A stretch of 5,103 nucleotides of DNA, taken from NCBI GenBank assembly GCA_029879665.1, contig JAOUPW010000184.1:1-5103 (forward strand), read 5' to 3'. Of this stretch, positions 1 to 5,103 are shown one piece after another. The first letter of the stretch is position 1; every line of letters starts with the position of its first letter. The notes under the pieces were generated by a model, which saw only the letters and a list, made by a program, of their open reading frames with translations, had not been told where the DNA came from and did not search any database. The translations under genes were made by a program, and so were the position numbers. Source of the stretch: Rhodospirillales bacterium (GTDB lineage Bacteria > Pseudomonadota > Alphaproteobacteria > Rhodospirillales > JAOUPW01).

Positions 1-242
1 CTTCGAGGGTGAATACGGACATATTTTAGGTTTGGCAATAGACCCGCTAATTACCAGAAACAGGACCTCATGGCAGCTAACCACAAGGACTTAAAATTCG
101 CCAAGTAAAAACATTGAATTTTCATTGGAAAGAGGTGGAAATCCAATTTTTTGGTTTCTATATATTAAACCATCCCTCTAATTATGGGAATATCTAGGAA
201 TTGTTGGCTCTATTTAATGACGCTTTTTTTGGAGTGCTATTC
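1..242. other. AT-rich upstream region, possible tail of an upstream gene
   Basis: On the + strand, one frame is open from base 2 to a TAA at 92-94. It would give a 30-residue C-terminal tail ending LTTRT, which I do not recognise; chance openness is quite possible. The rest is AT-rich and non-coding. It contains a small stem-loop at 138-158 (GAAA, a bulged t, CCAA, loop tttt, then TTGG and TTTC) and the AT-rich string tatatatt near 159-166. I see no convincing pair of -35 and -10 boxes for the kinase downstream, although TTGAAT at 114-119 is -35-like. This stretch probably carries the kinase promoter and leader, but that is inference. Confidence 0.25.
231..234 (+). promoter_or_regulatory. 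Ribosome binding site that favours the GTG start of the kinase
   Basis: GGAG lies 8 bases before a GTG at 243. The longer alternative, a TTG at 201, has its only SD-like string (AGGA, 196-199) one base away, which is too close. The next TTG (204) has it only four bases away. The shorter product begins M-R-Y-L-N followed directly by a hydrophobic helix, a normal start for a membrane protein. These points favour 243 but do not prove it. Confidence 0.55.
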
Positions 243-2255
243 GTGCGTTATTTAAATTCGGTAATTGGGGGATTGTTCGCGGCATTGGTGGTTTTATCTG
301 CCGTCGCTTATGAGGATTCTATTCAATTTTCAACATTCCGTTTAGCTAATCGAATTCAGGTTAATGACCACCTGAGTACCATCCGCGTCAAAATTGAAGC
401 AGAGCTTAACTCCCGCTTAAGCCTGGTGTATGGCTTATCCGCATTTGCTAAGAACTTCCCAAACTTCAGTGAAGAACAGTTCCACTCTTTTGCCTCAGAG
501 TTATCAAATAATCATAAGGGCATAAAAAGTCTCCAGTTGGCTCCGGGCGCGGTTGTTACATATATCTACCCCTTAAAGGGCAACGAAGCTGCAATAGGGC
601 ATGATCTGCTGGCTGACCCAACTCGACGTGCGGCTGCCGAAAGGGCTATTGCGGAAGGAAAGTTTATCATTGCCGGACCGGTCAACTTGAAACAGGGCGG
701 AGTGGCGTTGATTGGACGGCAACCTATTTATTCTTCGGGACCGAATGAGGCCCCCAGCCCGGAAAATTTCTGGGGTTTTTCAGTTATTCTTATTGATCTT
801 GAGCCATTGCTTAAAGCCGGAGGCGTTATCGACAATTCCAGTGACATGCAATTTGCGTTGCGTGGGAAAAACGGCCTTGGCCCTTCCGGTGCAGTTTTTT
901 ACGGCAACCAAGGAGTTTTCGATTTAGATCCTGTGATTCTTGATATTTCCCTTCCCAATGGCTCCTGGCAATTGGCAGGATTGCCAAAAAATGGTTGGGT
1001 AACGTCATGGCCGGGTCGGATAAGGCTATGGGTTATTGGCTTAGGTATCGCAATCATTCTTGGTATTTCTATCTATTTCTATATGCGTCGAACTTCTGAG
1101 CTAAGGGATAAAGAAGTTGAACGCAAGAAAGGTGAAGCAAAATTAAAATTAAGCGAGGAACGGCTTAAAGACTCTATTGAGAGTGTTTCAGATGGTGTCA
1201 TTCTCTATGATTCGGATGATCGTTTTGTTCTTTGCAACAGCATGACTCTCAAACACCTCAATGACATATCCGATATTCTCATTCCCGGAACCAAATACGA
1301 GGATATTAGTAGAGCCATTATTGAGCAGAATATTGATGTTAATACTGAAAATTTGTCAGTTGATGAAAAATTTCAGAAAACTATAGAATTTCACCGCAAC
1401 CCATCCGAACCGTACATTCGACATGAGAAAGACGGTCGGTGGATTATGATTAACGAATACAAAACCAAAACTGGCGGGACTTTTCTTGTCCGCACAAATA
1501 TTACTGAACTTAAACTGGCCCAGGAACAGGCCCAACTAGCAAAGGAAGAGGCCGAGGCCGCCAATCGTACCAAGTCTGAATTTCTGGCCAGCATGAGCCA
1601 CGAATTGCGCACCCCAATGAATGCCATTCTTGGGTTTGGTCAATTGCTTGAGAATTATCCCGGAGAAACACTCAGTGATAGACAGCACGAATATGTGCAA
1701 TTAATTCTTCGTTCCGGGGAACATTTGCTTGGACTAATTAATAATGTTCTTGATTTGGCAAGAATCGAAAGTGGAAAAGTTGACTTAACTATTGAACGTT
1801 TTTCTCTAAGGCACACTCTTGAAGAACTTGCCCCGATGGTCGAGAGAGCATTAAATGAAAAAAATGTAAAACTAAATACATGTTTTAATAATGGTGAAAA
1901 CGTCGATGTGTTGGCTGATAGGATGAGAGTGAAACAGATTTTTCTGAATTTATTTTCCAACGCCATTAAATTTAACCGTGTTGGAGGAAAGATAGATATT
2001 AAATGCGATATACTTCCTGATGATATGGCTAGGATTTCCATAACCGACACAGGCATAGGCATTCCCGCGGATAAGTATAATCAAGTATTTGAACCTTTTA
2101 ACCGCTTAGGATTCGATGATTATAATATCAAAGGAACAGGCATCGGGCTTACCATTTCCAAACAACTCACCGAATTAATGTCCGGTAGAATAGGATTTGA
2201 AAGCTCCGAAAGTCAGGGAAGCACGTTCTGGGTTGAATTTCCCGTTGCTAAATAG
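243..2255 (+). CDS. CHASE-PAS sensor histidine kinase, membrane-bound
   Basis: This is a sensor kinase of a two-component system, expected in the inner membrane, which autophosphorylates a histidine and passes the phosphate to a response regulator. With the GTG start it has 670 residues. In order: TM1 (about 5-24); a CHASE-type extracytoplasmic sensor (about 60-200) with the family's AP-x-YPL-GNEAAIGHDLL and GPV...R-P-I-Y...FWGF patterns; TM2 (about 262-280); a charged coiled linker; a PAS domain (about 308-422); HisKA with H-box SHELRTP, phospho-accepting His453; and HATPase_c with N-box Asn573, G1 box DTGIGIP (Asp602), FEPF, and G2 box GTGIGL (from Gly631). All catalytic motifs look intact. 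There is no receiver domain, so it is not a hybrid kinase, and no response regulator gene is adjacent, so its partner is unknown. CHASE domains are thought to bind small ligands; the ligand cannot be read here. The gene is markedly AT-rich compared with the protease downstream. A TTG at 201 would add 14 residues. Confidence 0.94.
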   Translation: MRYLNSVIGGLFAALVVLSAVAYEDSIQFSTFRLANRIQVNDHLSTIRVKIEAELNSRLSLVYGLSAFAKNFPNFSEEQFHSFASELSNNHKGIKSLQLAPGAVVTYIYPLKGNEAAIGHDLLADPTRRAAAERAIAEGKFIIAGPVNLKQGGVALIGRQPIYSSGPNEAPSPENFWGFSVILIDLEPLLKAGGVIDNSSDMQFALRGKNGLGPSGAVFYGNQGVFDLDPVILDISLPNGSWQLAGLPKNGWVTSWPGRIRLWVIGLGIAIILGISIYFYMRRTSELRDKEVERKKGEAKLKLSEERLKDSIESVSDGVILYDSDDRFVLCNSMTLKHLNDISDILIPGTKYEDISRAIIEQNIDVNTENLSVDEKFQKTIEFHRNPSEPYIRHEKDGRWIMINEYKTKTGGTFLVRTNITELKLAQEQAQLAKEEAEAANRTKSEFLASMSHELRTPMNAILGFGQLLENYPGETLSDRQHEYVQLILRSGEHLLGLINNVLDLARIESGKVDLTIERFSLRHTLEELAPMVERALNEKNVKLNTCFNNGENVDVLADRMRVKQIFLNLFSNAIKFNRVGGKIDIKCDILPDDMARISITDTGIGIPADKYNQVFEPFNRLGFDDYNIKGTGIGLTISKQLTELMSGRIGFESSESQGSTFWVEFPVAK

Positions 2256-2266
2256 TTGTTCCCTGA
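2213..2266. repeat. 8-bp inverted repeat spanning the kinase stop codon
   Basis: TCAGGGAA at 2213-2220 is perfectly complementary to TTCCCTGA at 2259-2266, with the stop codon (2253-2255) in the 38-base loop. A smaller GGG...CCC pair (2231-2243) sits inside. It could fold in the mRNA and mark the end of the kinase transcript, but no T-run follows (the next bases are A-rich), so it is not a typical intrinsic terminator. Confidence 0.3.
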
Positions 2267-2307
2267 ATGGAAAAAATTTATCGAAAAACAAACATTGTCT
2301 GATTTCT

Positions 2308-2343
2308 GGTGTCCGTTGCGGGTTATTAGCGGACAATAACACC
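2308..2343. repeat. Compact set of nested inverted repeats with a GTCCG/CGGAC core
   Basis: Three complementary pairs are packed into 36 bases: GGTGT (2308-2312) with ACACC (2339-2343); GTCCG (2311-2315) with CGGAC (2330-2334); and GTTATT (2322-2327) with AATAAC (2335-2340). The first two nearly nest; the third is an alternative fold. The shape, TGTCCG, a GGGT-containing middle, then GCGGACA, resembles short dispersed intergenic repeats that I recall from alphaproteobacterial genomes. That match is from memory and unverified. It may be a dispersed repeat copy or simply a transcript-end structure for the kinase. Confidence 0.4.
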
Positions 2344-2522
2344 ACCCCCAATCAATATCTGAATTCCGGGGCCAACGCGATCCTACATCACAGGCTAGCG
2401 CATCCGCCGGTCATGATGTCCGGCTTCGTACCGTATTGGCAGGGCAACCCGGAACCTGAGACATAGCGCGTCATTGTCTTCATCTGCTCATTATTATTTA
2501 CCTCTCATATCGCCCTCGAGAT

Positions 2523-2603
2523 TGCCCAAATTATGGGCAGTACCTCGAAAATTTTCTATTATCAATATGTTGATTTCTTCGCAGATGGGAAAATACTGCC
2601 CAT
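2523..2603. repeat. Cluster of inverted repeats and palindromes upstream of the protease
   Basis: Several elements overlap within 81 bases. TGCCCA (2523-2528) and TGGGCA (2534-2539) form a perfect 6-bp inverted repeat around a 5-base spacer. ATGGGCAGTA (2533-2542) and TACTGCCCAT (2594-2603) form a perfect 10-bp inverted repeat 51 bases apart. Between them are the palindrome GAAAATTTTC (2547-2556) and the hairpin ATCAA-tatg-TTGAT (2561-2574). The motif TGCCCA/TGGGCA thus occurs three times. This could be a regulator binding region for the protease, a folded RNA leader, or the ends of a tiny degenerate element. Confidence 0.5.
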
Positions 2604-2729
2604 TTATAATGATCCCAATTAGTGCCATAATCGCGGCGAGTACGTGTAAATGGATACAAAGATTGCCGGGTAAACGGGGAAACCCTCGGGCGGTCAAATG
2701 TCTGATTCTTCAGTGATTCTGAGGATTAA

Positions 2730-2735
2730 AAGGAG
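2730..2735 (+). promoter_or_regulatory. Ribosome binding site that decides the protease start
   Basis: AAGGAG lies 10 bases before the ATG at 2746. The in-frame ATG at 2698 would add 16 residues, has no SD-like string in front, and would place a charged stretch (RIKRRD) before the signal peptide. An ATG at 2758 is also in frame but is further from the SD. Confidence 0.7.
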
Positions 2736-2745
2736 AGACCCTGCC

Positions 2746-4173
2746 ATGTTTGCCAATATGATTTTTGTCGCATCGAACCGGACCGCCGCTGTTTTGGCTT
2801 CGATGCTGGCGATCTGGGTTCTGTTTCCCGGTGTCCTTGCCGCCCAGCAGACGCCTCCCCTGCCGGCCTGTGAACCGGGCGCCGCCGCCCTGGCGACGCC
2901 CTGCCTGGCCATTCTCGGATTTGATGCAGGCATGTCCCCTGGTGACCGGGAAGATGCAGCCCTTGGCGCCGGAGCCATCGTGCGGCACAATTTTTCCATT
3001 ACCTCGGCAACGGCGGTGCTGGTTCCCAATCAACGGGCGTATGACGCCCTTACCGCCGATTCCCGCATCGCCCGGATAATCCCCGACCGGCCTGTCTTCG
3101 CCTTCAAACCAGAAAGATGTTCACCTTGGCCCTCATGCAGGGACAGCGGAGGAACCGCGCCGGTGACCGCTGACGTGGTTCCCGCCGGGGTCGCGCGCAT
3201 CGGCGCCGATACCGCATCGCATACCGGCATCGGCATCGGCGTCGCCATCGTCGATACGGGCATCGATTATGCCCATGCGGACCTCAATCCCGCAGCCGAT
3301 TATTTCGACGCCTTTGGCGGCGACGGCAGCGACGACAACGGCCACGGCACCCATGTGGCGGGCATCGTCGCGGCGCTCAAAAACAGCGCCGGCATCGTCG
3401 GCGTCGCCCCCGAAGCAACCCTCTATGCGGTCAAGGTCCTCGACAGCAACGGCAGCGGCTACGATTCCGGCATCATCGCCGGCCTCGATTGGGTTAACGG
3501 CAGAACCGACATCCAGGTCATCAACATGAGCCTTGGCCGGAGCGGAACCTGCGGCGATGCCGGCTGGACGACGGGCGATACAACCAATGCACCCGATAAT
3601 CCGTTCCTGCGCGTCGCTATCCAGAAACTGGCCGCCAACGGTATTTCCGTCATCGTCGCCGCCGGCAACGATCCCAACAAGGAAGTCAAGAACATGGTGC
3701 CGGCAAGTTGTCCGGAAGCAATCGCGGTCGCCAGCACCACGGCGGAACAGGGGAAAAGCAAGTGCAAACGGATCGCACAGGGGCTGGTCAAGGCCGATAC
3801 CGCGTCCTTCTTCACCACCGACGGCACCTTCACCGGCGGCATCGGCGTTACCATCTCGGCGCCGGGGGCCACCCGGGAAGACAACACCTGCACCATGCTG
3901 CAAACCGTGGGCATTGAATCGTTGGCCCTGGGCGGCGGCACCACGACAATGAGCGGCACCAGCATGGCTGCGCCCCATGTGGCCGGCGTCACGGCGCTGC
4001 TCTACGATCAGGACTCTGGGATTTCGCCGGAGTGCGTGCGCACGAAGATCATGGCTTCGGCAAACCGCCGTGGCGTTGCACCGCTCGATTCCCTATCCGG
4101 TGCCTATACATTTGATGGGAGTCGGGAAGGCGTGCTGGATGCGCAGGGAGCAATAGACGCGGCTTGTCCTTGA
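2746..4173 (+). CDS. Secreted subtilisin-like serine protease (S8 family) with propeptide
   Basis: This is an endopeptidase of the subtilase family, 475 residues from the chosen ATG. A signal peptide runs to about residue 34-35 (hydrophobic core then GVLAAQQ), so the product is exported. Residues about 42-120 look like an inhibitor I9-type propeptide. The catalytic domain follows: Asp170 in IVDTGID, His200 in NGHGTHVAG, oxyanion Asn308 in VAAGND, and nucleophile Ser406 in GTSMAAPHVAG. All four are intact, so it should be active after propeptide removal. His-to-Asn spacing (108) and Asn-to-Ser spacing (98) are longer than in subtilisin BPN' (91 and 66), implying surface insertions. Ten cysteines (42, 53, 125, 131, 269, 322, 340, 382, 430, 474) suggest disulfides, fitting an oxidising compartment. 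It ends soon after the catalytic core, with no autotransporter or other C-terminal secretion domain. The gene is strongly GC-rich, unlike the kinase. It stands alone; its substrate is unknown. Confidence 0.94.
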   Translation: MFANMIFVASNRTAAVLASMLAIWVLFPGVLAAQQTPPLPACEPGAAALATPCLAILGFDAGMSPGDREDAALGAGAIVRHNFSITSATAVLVPNQRAYDALTADSRIARIIPDRPVFAFKPERCSPWPSCRDSGGTAPVTADVVPAGVARIGADTASHTGIGIGVAIVDTGIDYAHADLNPAADYFDAFGGDGSDDNGHGTHVAGIVAALKNSAGIVGVAPEATLYAVKVLDSNGSGYDSGIIAGLDWVNGRTDIQVINMSLGRSGTCGDAGWTTGDTTNAPDNPFLRVAIQKLAANGISVIVAAGNDPNKEVKNMVPASCPEAIAVASTTAEQGKSKCKRIAQGLVKADTASFFTTDGTFTGGIGVTISAPGATREDNTCTMLQTVGIESLALGGGTTTMSGTSMAAPHVAGVTALLYDQDSGISPECVRTKIMASANRRGVAPLDSLSGAYTFDGSREGVLDAQGAIDAACP

Positions 4174-4449
4174 TTCCGTAGGATACGTCACAAATAAAAA
4201 GGCCCGCCATTCCGGCCGTGCCATTTATCTAACGTGTGGAATTTCTGCTTAGCGCGGGGGTTTCGCACACATTAAACTACGCTTCCTTCGTTTTTTTTCG
4301 GTTCGAGGAGGAGGAATACGGTTTTGATGAAATCGTCAGAATAAACTTCATTAAATTCCACCGTCGGAAACCCCGTTTCTTCAGGGCGGGGTGATGTTGA
4401 TTTAACCAATTCCAGGATCAACATCCTGATATTGAATTTGGCCAATTGA
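4174..4449. other. Gap between protease and toxin-antitoxin module, no convincing gene
   Basis: I see no supportable gene here. A short minus-strand frame ends near 4272 and would start inside the toxin-antitoxin promoter, so it is not credible. Just after the protease, a GC-rich segment (4201-4222) following an A-run looks like a decayed terminator, but its arms pair poorly. The notable structure is the hairpin at 4370-4392. A run of eight T at 4291-4298 follows no stem. Confidence 0.5.
4370..4392. mobile_element. Hairpin resembling an IS200/IS605-type right end (remnant)
   Basis: On the + strand, A-CCCCGTTT (4370-4378) pairs with GGGCGGGG-T (4384-4392) around the loop CTTCA. This gives a 9-bp stem if three T-G (U-G in RNA) wobbles are allowed. 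The form GAAACCCCG...TTCAGGGCGGGGTGATG strongly resembles the subterminal hairpins that I know from right ends of IS200/IS605-family elements, which also form the 3' scaffold of TnpB guide RNAs. No tnpA or tnpB is found nearby, so this would be a remnant or a stand-alone end. It could instead be a transcription stop or an unrelated stem-loop. The resemblance is from memory. Confidence 0.4.
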
Positions 4450-4478
4450 TTGACACGCATCATATAATGCATTATATT
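4450..4478 (+). promoter_or_regulatory. Near-consensus sigma-70-type promoter of the toxin-antitoxin operon
   Basis: A perfect -35 box TTGACA (4450-4455) is followed, after exactly 17 bases, by TATATT (4473-4478), five of six matches to the -10 consensus. Transcription would start near 4485, about 30 bases before the antitoxin ATG. A TATAAT at 4463-4468 is too close to the -35 to work with it. The promoter should be strong when not repressed. Confidence 0.8.
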
Positions 4479-4495
4479 CGCATTATAAAAAATGC
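4462..4495. promoter_or_regulatory. Operator-like palindromes overlapping the toxin-antitoxin promoter
   Basis: ATATAATGCATTATAT (4462-4477) is a perfect 16-bp palindrome covering the spacer and most of the -10 box. Its half GCATTAT (4469-4475) is repeated at 4480-4486, 11 bases on, about one helical turn. GCATT (4480-4484) also pairs with AATGC (4491-4495). Phd/YefM antitoxins are known to repress their own operons by binding palindromes at the promoter, so this is most likely the autoregulatory operator. Binding itself is inferred. Confidence 0.7.
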
Positions 4496-4504
4496 TTTTA
4501 AGAT

Positions 4505-4508
4505 GAGG
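4505..4508 (+). promoter_or_regulatory. Ribosome binding site of the antitoxin
   Basis: GAGG lies 5 bases before the ATG at 4514, a good distance for efficient initiation. The toxin that follows has no comparable site of its own, so the antitoxin is probably made in excess. Confidence 0.6.
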
Positions 4509-4513
4509 TAAAA

Positions 4514-4792
4514 ATGGACATTATCAAAGACATCAAGCCGTTGACCGAGTTCAAACGGGATACGTCCCGTTTTATGACCCATCTCAAGGAAACAGGCCGC
4601 CCATCCATTTTGACGGTCAACGGTAAACCCGAGCTTGTGGTCATGGACGCCGCATCCTGGCAAGAGACCCAGGATCAGATTGAATTTGCCAAAACCGTGT
4701 CCGGCATTCGCAAAGGTCTTGAGCAGGCAAAACAGGGTAAGGGCGACGAAGCCGCTTCGTTTTTCGAAACCCTCGGCACTGCCAATAAATGA
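4514..4792 (+). CDS. Phd/YefM-family antitoxin of a type II toxin-antitoxin system
   Basis: This is a 92-residue protein, the usual size for the family. Residues about 5-50 match the Phd/YefM DNA-binding and dimerisation domain: a conserved helix (IKPLTEFKRDTSRFMTHL), then TGRP-ILTVNGKPELVVMDAASW, the family's core strand pattern. The C-terminal half (about 51-92) is polar and helical, with many Q, K and E, and is expected to wrap around and neutralise the toxin. Known members also bind the operon's operator as repressors, with stronger binding in complex with toxin; palindromes at 4462-4495 fit this. It is the first gene of the operon, and its stop overlaps the toxin start by four bases. Family assignment is firm; the specific subfamily name is not determined. 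Confidence 0.92.
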   Translation: MDIIKDIKPLTEFKRDTSRFMTHLKETGRPSILTVNGKPELVVMDAASWQETQDQIEFAKTVSGIRKGLEQAKQGKGDEAASFFETLGTANK

Positions 4793-5103
4793 AAAAATAC
4801 AAAGTTGTCATCACGCCCTTTGCCGCCGACAACATTCGCGAAGCCTACGAATGGTTTCAAATCGAAAGCCCCCATTATGCCGGGCAATGGTTGGACGGTA
4901 TTCGTTCAGCGATCCTGGGCCTCGATGCCGTTCCCAAATCTCACGCCCTGGCTCCTGAAAACGAAGCCTTTTCCGAAGAAATCCGCCAACTTATGTTCGG
5001 CACCGGCAAACGATGGCGCATTTTTTTCACCGTTGAGAAATCGACGGTTTACGTTCTACACGTCCGTCATGGCAGCCGGAATTATTGGTTTCCCGAAGAA
5101 TGA
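4789..5103 (+). CDS. RelE/ParE-family toxin of a type II toxin-antitoxin system
   Basis: This is a 104-residue basic protein that is complete and ends at the last base of the window. The ParE/RelE fold pattern is visible: strand KYKVVITPFAADNI, helices with W22 and the P-x-x-A-x-x-W block (W34), the segment APENEAFSEEIRQL (Arg66), then RWRIFFTV (Arg75, Arg77), VYVLHVRHGSR (His94, Arg97). RelE members cleave mRNA on the ribosome and ParE members poison DNA gyrase. The sequence by eye does not settle which; the long N-terminal helical region and the HG-R ending lean towards ParE-like. Its ATG overlaps the antitoxin stop (ATGA, 4789-4792) and no strong SD precedes it, so translation is probably coupled to the antitoxin. 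No frameshift or truncation is seen, so the module appears intact. Confidence 0.92.
   Translation: MKKYKVVITPFAADNIREAYEWFQIESPHYAGQWLDGIRSAILGLDAVPKSHALAPENEAFSEEIRQLMFGTGKRWRIFFTVEKSTVYVLHVRHGSRNYWFPEE

Larger units (their letters stand above)
2256..2745. other. 490-bp gap without a convincing gene, rich in inverted repeats
   Basis: The stretch between kinase and protease has short open frames on both strands, but none combines a good ribosome binding site, a recognisable product and coding-like composition. Composition is patchy: AT-rich at 2256-2340, more GC-rich at about 2365-2470, AT-rich again at about 2485-2640. The middle segment could be the remnant of a gene. One frame ends there at 2464-2466 with a tail reading GFVPYWQGNPEPET, which I do not recognise. 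A weak promoter candidate is TGGGCA (2534-2539), 17 bases, TATTAT (2557-2562). A TATAAT at 2605-2610 has no properly spaced -35 box. The protease promoter probably lies in this gap. Confidence 0.5.

Noticed and set aside
2197..2466. 89-codon plus-strand frame starting within the kinase end
   Set aside because: It begins inside the HATPase coding region with no clear SD, and the product is not recognisable. Only its tail is kept as a possible gene remnant.
2605..2610. TATAAT as a -10 box for the protease
   Set aside because: No -35-like hexamer lies 16-18 bases upstream; the nearest candidates are 21 or more bases away.
2474..2716. Overlapping short frames on both strands between kinase and protease (2474-2716 plus, 2494-2697 minus)
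   Set aside because: Neither has a good ribosome binding site or recognisable product, and both run through the inverted-repeat cluster.
3133..3978. Long minus-strand open frame (281 codons) opposite the protease
   Set aside because: It is a shadow of the GC-rich protease. Its product is low-complexity (Gly, Ala, Asp), and the opposite strand carries a clear subtilase with all catalytic motifs.
4195..4225. Possible intrinsic terminator after the protease
   Set aside because: The A-run and GC-rich segment look terminator-like, but only about 4 bp pair (GGCC/GGCC) and no T-run follows.
4233..4394. Open plus-strand frame ending in the hairpin as a TnpB C-terminal remnant
   Set aside because: The tail (KPRFFRAG) sits where a tnpB end could overlap such a hairpin, but nothing upstream resembles the TnpB zinc finger or catalytic motifs.
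4272..4472. Minus-strand 66-codon frame in the gap before the antitoxin
   Set aside because: Its start lies inside the toxin-antitoxin promoter and palindrome, it runs through the hairpin at 4370-4392, and the product is not recognisable.

Overview
The window looks bacterial and most likely comes from a Gram-negative proteobacterium. An alphaproteobacterium is my best guess, based on the wording of the kinase H-box region and the style of the Phd/ParE-like pair; this is inference, because no rRNA, tRNA or taxonomically decisive gene is present. It holds four genes, all on the + strand, separated by two long non-coding stretches. I see no CRISPR array, no tRNA or rRNA and no intact transposase.

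Layout. Bases 1-242 are AT-rich and mostly non-coding, possibly with the last 30 codons of an upstream gene. Bases 243-2255 encode a membrane-bound sensor histidine kinase: TM, CHASE-type periplasmic sensor, TM, PAS, HisKA, HATPase_c. No response regulator lies beside it. Bases 2256-2745 have no convincing gene but hold several inverted repeats. Bases 2746-4173 encode an exported subtilisin-type (S8) serine protease with signal peptide, inhibitory propeptide and intact Asp/His/Asn/Ser active site. Bases 4174-4449 have no convincing gene but hold a strong hairpin resembling the right end of IS200/IS605-type elements. Bases 4450-5103 form a complete type II toxin-antitoxin module: near-consensus promoter with a 16-bp palindrome inside it, a Phd/YefM-like antitoxin, and a RelE/ParE-like toxin whose start overlaps the antitoxin stop as ATGA.

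How the genes relate. Only the antitoxin and toxin clearly form an operon. The kinase and the protease each stand alone, and nothing in the sequence links them. Base composition changes sharply along the window: the kinase is AT-rich, the protease is strongly GC-rich at third codon positions, and the toxin-antitoxin pair is intermediate. Together with the long repeat-bearing gaps, the hairpin and the toxin-antitoxin module, this suggests a mosaic accessory region built from pieces of different origin.

I did not find a clearly new biological system. The observations most worth a second look are the compact operator-promoter of the toxin-antitoxin module, the IS200/IS605-like hairpin without its transposase, and the cluster of inverted repeats in the gap before the protease.
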